From positions 1 to 6,536 of the forward strand of contig SKXI01000067.1 of NCBI GenBank assembly GCA_007128515.1: 6,536 bases of DNA, written 5' to 3'. The stretch is from Halococcaceae archaeon. GTDB taxonomy: Archaea > Halobacteriota > Halobacteria > Halobacteriales > Halalkalicoccaceae. Shown here one piece after another: positions 1 through 5,803 of the stretch. A program made the translations under genes and the position numbers. The notes under the pieces were generated by a model, which saw only the letters and a program-made list of their open reading frames with translations, did no database searches and was not told the DNA's origin. Positions within the stretch are counted from its first letter, which is position 1. Each line of letters opens with the position of its first letter.

Positions 1-44
1 ACTACGACTCCCACCCGGGGCTCCGGTTCGCGGTGGCCGAGTGA
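1..44 (+). CDS. thyA: Thymidylate synthase, C-terminal end only (partial)
   Basis: Only the last 13 codons are present, reading YDSHPGLRFAVAE followed by TGA at 42-44. This matches the conserved C-terminus of ThyA-type thymidylate synthases (E. coli ends YDPHPGIKAPVAI). In the family, this tail closes over the active site when dUMP and methylene-tetrahydrofolate bind. The enzyme methylates dUMP to dTMP and releases dihydrofolate. The identification rests on this short tail plus context: the next gene is dihydrofolate reductase, which recycles that product, and the two share one base (TGATG). In Haloferax the equivalent pair is called hts-hdrB. The rest of the gene lies upstream of the window. 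Confidence 0.82.
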   Translation, partial: YDSHPGLRFAVAE

Positions 45-553
45 TGGCCGGGGGTGTCGACGAGGGCGACCTCGACATCGCCCTGATCGCCGCGGTCGCG
101 GGGGACGGCGTGATCGGCCGCGACGGGGAGATGCCCTGGCACTACCCGGAGGACCTCCGGCGGTTCAAGCAGGTCACGACCGGCCACCCGGTGCTCATGG
201 GACGACGAACCTACGAGGCAATCGAGGCCCGCCTGGGCGGGCCGCTCCCCGATCGGACGAACGTGGTGCTCAGCCGGGGTGACCCCGACGTGGCGGACGA
301 GGTGATCGTCGTCGGAGGGGTGGAGGAGGCGGTCGAAGTCGCTCGGGAAACGGGCGCGGAAACCGCGTTCGTGATCGGCGGGGCGACCGTCTACGAGGCG
401 TTCCTCCCGCTGGCGGACCGGATGCTCCTCACCGAGATCGACGCGAGCTACGAGGGGGACACGTACTTCCCCGACTTCGACCGAGAGGAGTGGGAGGAGG
501 TGGAGAGAGAGGAGCGAGCGGAGTTCGCGTTCGTCACCTACGAGCGGCGGTAG
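44..553 (+). CDS. folA: Dihydrofolate reductase
   Basis: A complete 169-residue dihydrofolate reductase that reduces dihydrofolate to tetrahydrofolate with NADPH in the cytoplasm. The chain shows the family landmarks in order: the N-terminal strand IALIAAV with VIGRDG (about residues 12-28), MPWHYPEDL (30-38; D37 aligns with the catalytic Asp27 of E. coli), the cofactor-site segment VLMGRRTYEAI (50-60), the VIGGATVYEAFLP nucleotide-binding segment, and EGDTYFPDF near the end. Length is normal. The ATG at 44 shares its A with the thyA stop, so translational coupling is likely. A GTG at 41 in the same frame is a less attractive start. About ten residues precede the first core strand, a short acidic extension. 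The gene corresponds to hdrB of Haloferax volcanii, which also lies beside thymidylate synthase; the symbol choice is by convention. Confidence 0.95.
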   Translation: MAGGVDEGDLDIALIAAVAGDGVIGRDGEMPWHYPEDLRRFKQVTTGHPVLMGRRTYEAIEARLGGPLPDRTNVVLSRGDPDVADEVIVVGGVEEAVEVARETGAETAFVIGGATVYEAFLPLADRMLLTEIDASYEGDTYFPDFDREEWEEVEREERAEFAFVTYERR

Positions 554-618
554 CGACGTCGTTGGAGTCGGCCGGGTGCGTCCATCGGACCGTAGCGAAC
601 GAACGACGGAACGAGCGG

Positions 619-641
619 GGACGGCCCGCTACCGGGCGTCC
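619..641 (+). terminator. Hairpin downstream of folA, possible terminator or processing site
   Basis: GGACGGCCCG pairs with CGGGCGTCC around a CTAC loop, giving a nine-base-pair stem with one bulged G (623 or 624). It lies about 65 nt after the folA stop. No T-run follows, so it is not a standard archaeal terminator. It could be an mRNA 3'-end structure, or chance in G+C-rich DNA. Confidence 0.3.
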
Positions 642-661
642 ACGAGACCGCACGGCCACTA

Positions 662-680
662 TCGTGGTAACTGTTAACGT
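662..680 (+). promoter_or_regulatory. Candidate panE promoter, AT-rich patch
   Basis: The only AT-rich stretch in this spacer is TCGTGGTAACTGTTAACGT, which includes the 6-bp palindrome GTTAAC at 673-678. It stands 81-99 bp before the panE ATG. Its position fits a TATA element driving a transcript with a leader. It could equally be an operator site. No consensus haloarchaeal box is clear. Confidence 0.25.
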
Positions 681-760
681 GTTCGCGCCGGAAGGGTCCG
701 ACCGATGGTACACAGCACGACCGTGAGGGAGACCCGAGAGCGCACGACTCCCGTCCGTCC

Positions 761-1693
761 ATGAAGATAGCCGTCTACGGTGCCGGAGGCGTCGGCGGCT
801 ACTTCGGTGGCCGGCTCGCGCGGGCCGGGGCGGACGTCCACCTCGTGGCACGAGGCGAGCACCTCGACGCGATTCGACGGGACGGCCTCCGCGTCGAGAG
901 CGTCCACGGCGATTTCGAGGTCGACCTGCCCGCGACCGACGATCCCGCGTCGATCGGTCCCTGCGACGTCGTCCTGGTCACCGTCAAGTCCTACGACACC
1001 GACGAGGTCGCCGTGGAACTCGGGGCCCTGCTCGGAGAGGAGACGGCCGTCGTCTCGCTCCAGAACGGCCTCGACAACGAGGAGCGGCTCTCGGCCGCGA
1101 TCGGTCCCGATCGGGTCCTCGGTGGCGTCGCGTACGTCTTCTCGACCGTCCGCGAACCCGGGGTGATCGAGCACACGGGTGGGCCAGCCACGGTCACCTT
1201 CGGCGAACTCGACGGCACGCGGAGCGAGCGGGGAGAGCGGTTGCTGGAGTGGTGTGAGCGCGCGGACGGGATGGACGCGACGCTCTCGGGGTCGATCAAA
1301 ACGGTCCTCTGGGAGAAAGCCGCCTTCATCTGCGCACAGGCCGGAATGACCGCGGCGGTACGGCTCCCACTGGGCCGTATCCGGGACGCGCCGGAGTCGT
1401 GGGAGATGTACCGACGGATCGTCGAGGAGGTCTGTCGCGTCGGTCGGGCGACGGGCGTCGACCTCCCACAGGGGACCGTCGATCGGTGGATCGAGTTCGC
1501 CGACGGCCTCGACGGCGACTCGTACTCCTCGCTCCACTACGATCTGACGCACGACAAGCCGATAGAGCTGGAGGCGCTCCACGGAGCCGTCGTTCGACGG
1601 GGGCGAGAGAACGACGTCGCGGTCCCCGCGAACGAAGCCGTCTACGCGATCCTCCGACCGTGGGCGATACGCAATCGGCGGCGAGACCGATGA
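761..1693 (+). CDS. panE: Ketopantoate reductase family protein (2-dehydropantoate 2-reductase)
   Basis: A 310-residue ApbA/PanE family NAD(P)H reductase. The usual reaction is 2-dehydropantoate to pantoate, on the route to coenzyme A. The N-terminal Rossmann domain opens with GAGGVGG (7-13), the dinucleotide-binding loop. R31 in VARGEH aligns with the E. coli residue that reads the NADP 2'-phosphate. K76 (VTVKSYDT) and N102 (LQNGLDN) match conserved cofactor and substrate positions. The helical C-terminal domain carries WEK with the presumed catalytic K186 and E269 in PIELEAL. Four residues after K186, where E. coli has a substrate-binding Asn, this protein has I190. Such substitutions occur in a subgroup of the family, so the exact substrate is less certain than the fold. 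The start fits: MKIAVYGAGG begins directly at the first strand. The gene is single, convergent with rfcC. Confidence 0.85.
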   Translation: MKIAVYGAGGVGGYFGGRLARAGADVHLVARGEHLDAIRRDGLRVESVHGDFEVDLPATDDPASIGPCDVVLVTVKSYDTDEVAVELGALLGEETAVVSLQNGLDNEERLSAAIGPDRVLGGVAYVFSTVREPGVIEHTGGPATVTFGELDGTRSERGERLLEWCERADGMDATLSGSIKTVLWEKAAFICAQAGMTAAVRLPLGRIRDAPESWEMYRRIVEEVCRVGRATGVDLPQGTVDRWIEFADGLDGDSYSSLHYDLTHDKPIELEALHGAVVRRGRENDVAVPANEAVYAILRPWAIRNRRRDR

Positions 1694-1756
1694 CGGTGAG
1701 TGGACCCGAGTCCGTCGCCGGCCGGTCGGTTCGACCGTCCGACCCCGCTCACGGTC
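1692..1756. terminator. Nested inverted repeats between convergent panE and rfcC
   Basis: Only 55 bp separate the two stop codons. Within them CGGTCG (1723-1728) pairs with CGACCG (1732-1737) around a three-base loop. An outer pair, GACGGTGAGTGG (1692-1703) and CCGCTCACGGTC (1745-1756), is complementary at 10 of 12 positions and includes both stop codons. The arrangement is what a bidirectional transcript-end structure would look like, but there is no T-run on either strand. Confidence 0.35.
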
Positions 1757-2759
1757 CGTTCGCGCCGAGATCGGCGAGCAGGTGCGAGAGGTGGATCCGG
1801 TCGCTCGTCCCTCGCGCGAGGTCGAAGTCCGCCTCGCCGGCTCTGCGGTGTAGTTCGACCAGTCGGTCGCCCTCGTAGCGTTTTCGACCCACTTCGAGCA
1901 GGTCCTCCAGCACTTCGCCGCCGTCGTAGCCCTCGTCCACGAGCAGGTCGTCGAGCGTCGACCTCGCGTCGGTGAACTCGCCCGCTTCGGCCGCCGCGAG
2001 CATCTCCGTCACCCGCTCGTCGGGGCCGAGTTCGCCGAGGACCTCGTAGGCGTTCTGCATCGTGATCTCGCCCTCTTTCGCCACGACGGTCTGCGCCGAG
2101 AGGATCGCCTCCCTCAGGTCGCCGTCGGCGTAGCCGGCGACGAACTCCAGCCCGTCGGGGTCGGTCTCGACGCCCTCGCGTTCGACGATCCGTTCGAGCA
2201 CCGAAACGGTCTCTGCGGTCGTCGGCGAGCGTACCGGGATCGGGAAACACCGGGAGGTGATCGGCGAGATGAGCGCCGAGGGCTGGCGCGTCGTGATGGC
2301 GAACTGCGTCGCCTCGTGGTGGCGCTCCATCACCCGCCTGAGCGCCTGCTGGAAGTCCTCCCTGATCGCCTCCGCGTTGTCCAGCAGGATCGTCCTGTAC
2401 GAGCCCGAGACCGGTGGGTAGGCCGCCGACTCCTTCAGGACGTGGTTGATCAGCGCCGCCTTCGAGGACTCGCGTCGGCGCTTCGGCGTGATGAACGAGG
2501 AAAAACGAGGGTCCTCGGAGAGCTGTTTCTTCGTCATGCCGAAGAAGTCGGCGACGTTGATGATCACGAGGTCGTCGATCGAGTCGTGGGAGTCGCGGGC
2601 GAGCGCGCGCACCGCAGCGGTCTTCCCGACGCCGGCGGGCCCGTGGAGCACGAGGTTGATCGGTTCGTCGGCCGCGCCCTCGAGATACCGGCGTACGTCG
2701 GGCTGTGGGAGCTCCGACAGCGTCGGCGCGTGTCGCTCGGTCCACAGCGGGTCGTCCAT
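1749..2759 (-). CDS. rfcC: Replication factor C small subunit 2 (RfcC-like clamp-loader ATPase)
   Basis: A 336-residue AAA+ protein of the clamp-loader family, which opens the PCNA ring and places it on primer-template DNA. Walker A is GPAGVGKT (40-47). The RFC signature FQQALRRVME is present (136-145), and the SRC motif with the arginine finger is intact (169-171). GDLREAI (213-219) supplies the sensor-2 Arg. Several motifs diverge from ordinary small subunits: box II EKYRP reads ERHAP (8-12), the Walker B DEAD box reads DNAE (127-130), and the sensor-1 Asn is replaced by R158. These changes fit the second small-subunit type known in Methanosarcina and haloarchaea, where RFC has three kinds of subunit. 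The ATG at 2757-2759 was chosen because homology starts at DDPLWTE and a TATA-like box lies 27 bp before it. The longer open frame upstream is antisense to the membrane-protein gene. Confidence 0.88.
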   Translation of the reverse strand: MDDPLWTERHAPTLSELPQPDVRRYLEGAADEPINLVLHGPAGVGKTAAVRALARDSHDSIDDLVIINVADFFGMTKKQLSEDPRFSSFITPKRRRESSKAALINHVLKESAAYPPVSGSYRTILLDNAEAIREDFQQALRRVMERHHEATQFAITTRQPSALISPITSRCFPIPVRSPTTAETVSVLERIVEREGVETDPDGLEFVAGYADGDLREAILSAQTVVAKEGEITMQNAYEVLGELGPDERVTEMLAAAEAGEFTDARSTLDDLLVDEGYDGGEVLEDLLEVGRKRYEGDRLVELHRRAGEADFDLARGTSDRIHLSHLLADLGANGP

Positions 2760-2882
2760 TGTCGGGGGTTCGGCCGTGGGCGATACAAAGCCGTCGGTCG
2801 CGCGTCGAACCACCCGGTACGGGTCGGCGACGACGGCGCCGGACCGGTACACAGTTCCCCGGTTACCACGTGGGTTCGAGCG
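2760..2882. promoter_or_regulatory. Divergent promoter region rfcC / DUF4010 gene
   Basis: This 123-bp spacer separates two start codons pointing away from each other, so it should hold both promoters. The rfcC box (2783-2791) is reasonably clear. For the plus-strand gene the only candidate is GGTACACAG at 2846-2854, centred about 33 bp before its ATG, which is weak and slightly far for a leaderless start. No Shine-Dalgarno site is visible for either gene. Confidence 0.45.
2783..2791 (-). promoter_or_regulatory. TATA-like box for rfcC
   Basis: On the minus strand this reads GCTTTGTAT, the most AT-rich stretch of the 123-bp divergent spacer. Its centre lies about 27 bp before the rfcC ATG, the spacing expected when transcription starts at or within a few bases of the start codon. 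No Shine-Dalgarno sequence precedes the ATG, which supports a leaderless transcript. Confidence 0.55.
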
Positions 2883-4115
2883 ATGGAGCCCGCGGGAACG
2901 GTCGCGCTCTTCGTCGCACTCGGGGTCGGTGCCCTGATCGGCCTCGAGCGCCAGCAGAGCGAGTCCGCCGGGAGTTTCGCGGGTGTCCGGACGTTCCCGC
3001 TGATCGCGCTGCTCGGCGCCCTGACGCAGCTGTTCTTCCCGTCGCTGCTCCCGCTCGTACTGGGGGTGGTCCTCGTGCTGGTCGTCGTCGCGTACGTCGG
3101 CAAGATACTGCTCGAGGGTGACGTCGGGATGACGACGGCGGTCGCCGCGGTTCTCACGTTCGTCTACGGGGCGATGACGGGCCACTCGGAGGAGGGGCTC
3201 ACGCTGGCGGTCGTCCTCGGCACCGTCACCGCGGCGATGCTCGCGGTGAAAGACCCGATGCACGACCTCGCCGGGCGCATCGGCCAGGAGGAGCTCAGAG
3301 CGGCCCTGAAGTTCCTCATCATCGCCCTGGTCGTCCTCCCACTGCTCCCCGACCGGGAACTGGACGTGCTGCTCGGGCTCAACCCCCGGTTCGTCTGGCT
3401 GATGGTCGTCTTCGTCTCGGGGCTCACCTTCCTCGGCTACGTCCTCACGAAGATCCTCGGTCCGGCGAGGGGGATCGGGCTCACGGGCCTGCTCGGTGGG
3501 TTCGTCTCCTCGACCGCGACGGCGATGGCGATGGCCGAGCACGCCAAACGCACCCCGGAGCTCTCGCCGATCTGTGCGTTCGCGACCGCGGTCGCCTCGA
3601 TCGCCATGTTCCCCAGGGTCCTGATCCTGATCGCGGTCGTCAACCCGGGGCTCGTGGCACCGCTCGCGGTACCCCTGGTGGGGATGACGGTCGTCGGCGG
3701 TCTGCTCTCGCTCGCCCTCCTCGTCCGGATCCGTTCGGATCGGGCGCCGTCGGTCGACCTCGACAACCCGTTTCGGGTGCGACCGGCGCTCGTCTTCGGA
3801 CTCCTCTTCGCGGCGGTCCTCCTCGGGGTCGACGTCCTCAACTCGCTGTTCGGCGAGGCGGGCGTCTACGTGACGGCGTTGCTCTCCGGAACGGTCGACG
3901 CGAACGCGATAACGCTCTCGCTGGGGAAGTTCGCGCTCGACGGCCACATCGAGGGAGCCGTCGCCGTGACCGGGATCGTCCTCGCGCTGGTGACGAACAC
4001 GGTGGTCAAGGTCGGCATCGTCTGGTCGCTGGGAACGAGGCGGTTGGGGACGGCCGTCGCGGGCGTGCTCGGGACCACGTCGATCGTCGGCGTGGCGCTC
4101 GTACTCCTGTTCTGA
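2883..4115 (+). CDS. MgtC/SapB-DUF4010 family multi-pass membrane protein
   Basis: A 410-residue, strongly hydrophobic protein with roughly a dozen membrane segments spread along the whole chain. The N-terminal part is MgtC/SapB-like: LGVGALIGLERQ (13-24) followed by GVRTFPLIALLGAL (34-47) reproduces the family's GLER...GLRT signature. From about residue 170 the chain matches DUF4010: GLLGGFVSSTATAMAMA (202-218), MFPRVLILIAV (242-252) and, near the C-terminus, SGTVDANAITLS. MgtC relatives are linked to magnesium limitation and ATPase control in bacteria; the role of the DUF4010 fusion is not known, and I assign no transport substrate. The ATG at 2883 is where family similarity begins (MEPAGTVALFVALGVG); sequence before it is spacer divergent from rfcC. 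The stop TGA is followed in frame by TAG and TGA contributed by the palindrome. Confidence 0.85.
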   Translation: MEPAGTVALFVALGVGALIGLERQQSESAGSFAGVRTFPLIALLGALTQLFFPSLLPLVLGVVLVLVVVAYVGKILLEGDVGMTTAVAAVLTFVYGAMTGHSEEGLTLAVVLGTVTAAMLAVKDPMHDLAGRIGQEELRAALKFLIIALVVLPLLPDRELDVLLGLNPRFVWLMVVFVSGLTFLGYVLTKILGPARGIGLTGLLGGFVSSTATAMAMAEHAKRTPELSPICAFATAVASIAMFPRVLILIAVVNPGLVAPLAVPLVGMTVVGGLLSLALLVRIRSDRAPSVDLDNPFRVRPALVFGLLFAAVLLGVDVLNSLFGEAGVYVTALLSGTVDANAITLSLGKFALDGHIEGAVAVTGIVLALVTNTVVKVGIVWSLGTRRLGTAVAGVLGTTSIVGVALVLLF

Positions 4116-4196
4116 TAGTGATTGTTGCGACTGTTTACCGGTTCGATAGCCCGACATCGGGCGGTCGATACCGGAATGACTCGCAACAATCACTAT
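4115..4196. repeat. 82-bp near-perfect palindrome (MITE-like candidate)
   Basis: ATAGTGATTGTTGCGA (4115-4130) and TCGCAACAATCACTAT (4181-4196) are perfect 16-bp inverted repeats. The middle continues the symmetry about the same centre, between 4155 and 4156. CCGGT (4138-4142) pairs with ACCGG (4170-4174), TCGA (4143-4146) with TCGA (4165-4168) with one bulged T, and GCCCG (4149-4153) with CGGGC (4158-4162). The arms are much richer in A+T than the flanks. Both arms include TA near their outer end, so a TA target duplication is possible but cannot be told from the repeat itself. No open reading frame fits inside. It may be a miniature transposable element, or a strong transcript hairpin ending the upstream gene; no terminal T-run is present. 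Confidence 0.75.
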
Positions 4197-4261
4197 GAGG
4201 GAGCCAGGGTCGACGCCCGACCGACTGGTGGGTTCTTCTCGATCCGTCCCGATCCGGTCCC

Positions 4262-5191
4262 ATGGCGTTCCCGATCCGCGTCAGCGACGTGATGAGCAGC
4301 CCGGTCGAGACGGTCTCGCCCGACGCAACGGCAGCCGAAGCGGCCACGACGTGCCGAGAGAAGGCGATCGGATCGCTGGTCGTCGTGGACGACGCCGACG
4401 TGACAGGCATCGTCACGAGCGACGACTTCGTTCGTCTGCTGGGAGAGGCGGCCGACCCGGAGGACCGTCCCCTCCACGAGTTCATGTCGACGGAGGTCGT
4501 CACCGTCGACGCCGACGTGCCGGTCGCCGATGCGGTGCGCTCGATGTTCGGCCACGGCATCGCGAGACTCGTCGTCGTGGCGGGGGACGAACCGGTCGGC
4601 CTCGTCAGTACCGACGACGTCGTCCACCACGTCCCCCAGGTCCTCCAGCGCCAGGAGTTGCACCGACCGCGAACCGACGAGTTCCGCTACAGCGTCCGCC
4701 AGGAGGTGGCCTACGAGAACGTGGACTGGGAGGTCGAGTGCGTGGGCCTCTCCGACGAGGAGATCACCGTCGGGGACCGCGTCGAGTTCACGAAGACGAT
4801 CGACGACGAGGACGTCCGGGCGTTCGCGGCCGCCAGCGGGGACACCAACCGGGCCCACCTCGACGAGGAGTATGCCCGCGAGACGCGGTTCGAACGGCGG
4901 ATCGTCCACGGAACGCTCGTCGGCGGGCTGATCAGCGCCGCGCTCGCCCGCCTCCCGGGGCTGACGATCTACGTCTCACAGAGCCTCTCCTTCCTGGCCC
5001 CCGTCGGGATCGGCGAGCGGGTGACGGCCGTCTGCGAGGTTGTCGAGGACCTGGGGGACGGCAAGTACCAGCTCACCACCGACGTGGTCGACGCGGACGA
5101 CGAGCGGGTGATCGAGGGACAGGCGGTCGTCCTCGTCGACGACCTGCCCGAGACCGGCGACGTGATCGTCGAGACGCTCGGCACTCGGTGA
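4262..5191 (+). CDS. CBS-domain pair fused to MaoC-like (R)-hydratase domain
   Basis: A 309-residue two-part cytoplasmic protein. Residues about 5-123 form two CBS motifs: VSDVMSSPVETVSPDATAAE with VTGIVTSDD, then LHEFMSTEVVTVDADVPVAD with PVGLVSTDD. Such pairs bind adenosine nucleotides or related ligands in many proteins. After a linker, residues about 166-300 are a MaoC-type hot-dog domain: VGDRVEFTKTI, then ASGDTNRAHLDEEYA (191-205) and ERRIVHGTL (211-219). The catalytic pair of (R)-specific enoyl-CoA hydratases is present as D194 and H199; the usual Pro of NPxH is R197. The predicted chemistry is hydration or dehydration of an acyl-CoA, possibly gated by nucleotide binding to the CBS part. 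Both halves are intact in one frame. ATG 4262 sits directly before the first CBS motif; its promoter is unclear (a weak T-rich GGTTCTTCTC at 4231-4240). Confidence 0.85.
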   Translation: MAFPIRVSDVMSSPVETVSPDATAAEAATTCREKAIGSLVVVDDADVTGIVTSDDFVRLLGEAADPEDRPLHEFMSTEVVTVDADVPVADAVRSMFGHGIARLVVVAGDEPVGLVSTDDVVHHVPQVLQRQELHRPRTDEFRYSVRQEVAYENVDWEVECVGLSDEEITVGDRVEFTKTIDDEDVRAFAAASGDTNRAHLDEEYARETRFERRIVHGTLVGGLISAALARLPGLTIYVSQSLSFLAPVGIGERVTAVCEVVEDLGDGKYQLTTDVVDADDERVIEGQAVVLVDDLPETGDVIVETLGTR

Positions 5192-5323
5192 CTCCGGTCG
5201 TGCCGACGCCACCGGCTCCGGGAGCGACCGGCCGGGATCGATCGAGGTCGGGGGGCGACGTGGGTCCGCGGGGCGACGTTCGATCGGGGTCGCGGGGCGA
5301 GACGGCCGGGGCCCGGAGCCGGT
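5192..5323. other. G-rich spacer between convergent genes
   Basis: No gene is visible in these 132 bp. Two 11-bp inverted repeats, ACCGGCTCCGG (5211-5221) and CCGGAGCCGGT (5313-5323), bracket the spacer; the second abuts the stop codon of the minus-strand gene. Between them the plus strand has six runs of three or more G (5250-5255, 5262-5264, 5270-5273, 5286-5289, 5294-5297, 5308-5311), and GGGGCGACGT occurs twice (5252-5261, 5270-5279). The region may form the RNA 3' ends of both genes. There is no T-rich terminator. Confidence 0.4.
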
Positions 5324-5803
5324 TCACTCCCCGTCAGAGCGCTTGCGCTCCAAGCCCGGGGGCAGCCCCACGCACTTGATCCCGGTCAGGTCTCGCACCC
5401 GGAACTCGTACAGTTCGACCCGTCCCGCCGTGTCGGCCCGCTCGAAGAGGTCCAGGTACCACGCGTTCGAGAGCGCGTCGTCGGGTAGTTCGTCCGGGGG
5501 GAGTTCCGCGAGGTCGCCGGTCAGGAGAACGCTCTCCCAGAGGAACACCGAGTCCGCACGGTGGACGAGGAAGCTCGCCGTCTCGGCGAGGTCGCTCAGC
5601 TCCGTCTTCCGGCTCGTCTCCCCCACGACGTACGAGAAGTACAGCCGCGAGTCGCCGTCGAACCCGAACGACATCGGGAGCAGGTAGGGAGCGCCCTCCG
5701 TCGGCAGCCCGAGCACGCCGAACCCCCGGTTCGTGAGGAAGTTCCGGATCTCCTCGTCGTCCATCTCGACCAGCCCGTACTCCCGGAGGTCGTCGACGGT
5801 CAC
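5324..5803 (-). CDS. Pyridoxamine 5'-phosphate oxidase-like split-barrel protein
   Basis: A 159-residue protein of the PNPOx-like FMN-binding split-barrel superfamily, of the kind common in haloarchaea. Recognisable parts are the N-terminal helix EMDDEEIRNFLTNRGFGVLG (13-32), the strand pair GAPYLLPMSFGFDG, then RLYFSYVVGETSRKTELS, and the barrel strand SVLLTGDLAEL. In relatives the TSRK-type segment lies near the flavin phosphate. These small proteins bind FMN, F420 or heme, and many have no proven reaction, so I do not call it a true PNP oxidase. The GTG at 5801-5803 overlaps the upstream gene's stop codon as GTGA, which argues for coupled translation and for this start over the ATG 13 codons later. 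It is the second gene of a two-gene minus-strand operon and converges on the CBS-MaoC gene. Confidence 0.8.
   Translation of the reverse strand: MTVDDLREYGLVEMDDEEIRNFLTNRGFGVLGLPTEGAPYLLPMSFGFDGDSRLYFSYVVGETSRKTELSDLAETASFLVHRADSVFLWESVLLTGDLAELPPDELPDDALSNAWYLDLFERADTAGRVELYEFRVRDLTGIKCVGLPPGLERKRSDGE

Larger units (their letters stand above)
554..760 (+). other. Intergenic spacer folA-panE
   Basis: No convincing coding region lies here; the overlapping reading frames are low-complexity Arg-rich shadows. The first part holds a hairpin (619-641). An AT-richer patch around 662-680, containing GGTAACTGTTAAC, is the best visible candidate for a panE core promoter. If so, panE would have a leader of roughly 60 nt, because no TATA-like box sits at the leaderless distance from its ATG. 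The GAGGGA at 724-729 is too far from the start to be a normal ribosome binding site. Confidence 0.45.

Noticed and set aside
674..1582. Minus-strand frame opposite panE
   Set aside because: No recognisable domain, and composition typical of antisense to a haloarchaeal gene; the plus strand carries the conserved motifs.
707..2854. GGTACACAG shared by the panE spacer (707-715) and the rfcC/DUF4010 spacer (2846-2854)
   Set aside because: A nine-base match among about a kilobase of non-coding sequence is expected by chance, and the flanks do not agree.
2316..2882. Plus-strand N-terminal extension of the DUF4010 protein
   Set aside because: It overlaps rfcC in antisense and has no membrane or family character. 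The MgtC-like sequence starts right after the ATG at 2883.
2760..4193. Long minus-strand open frame continuous with rfcC, opposite the DUF4010 membrane protein gene
   Set aside because: Its translation is a low-complexity Arg/Asp/Glu-rich string, the usual antisense image of a high-G+C coding region. RFC similarity begins only at the ATG at 2757-2759, which has its own TATA-like box.
4195..5379. Long plus-strand frame across the CBS-MaoC gene
   Set aside because: It is an Arg/Gly/Pro-rich shadow in another frame of a clearly recognisable gene; its ATG is created by the palindrome's right end.
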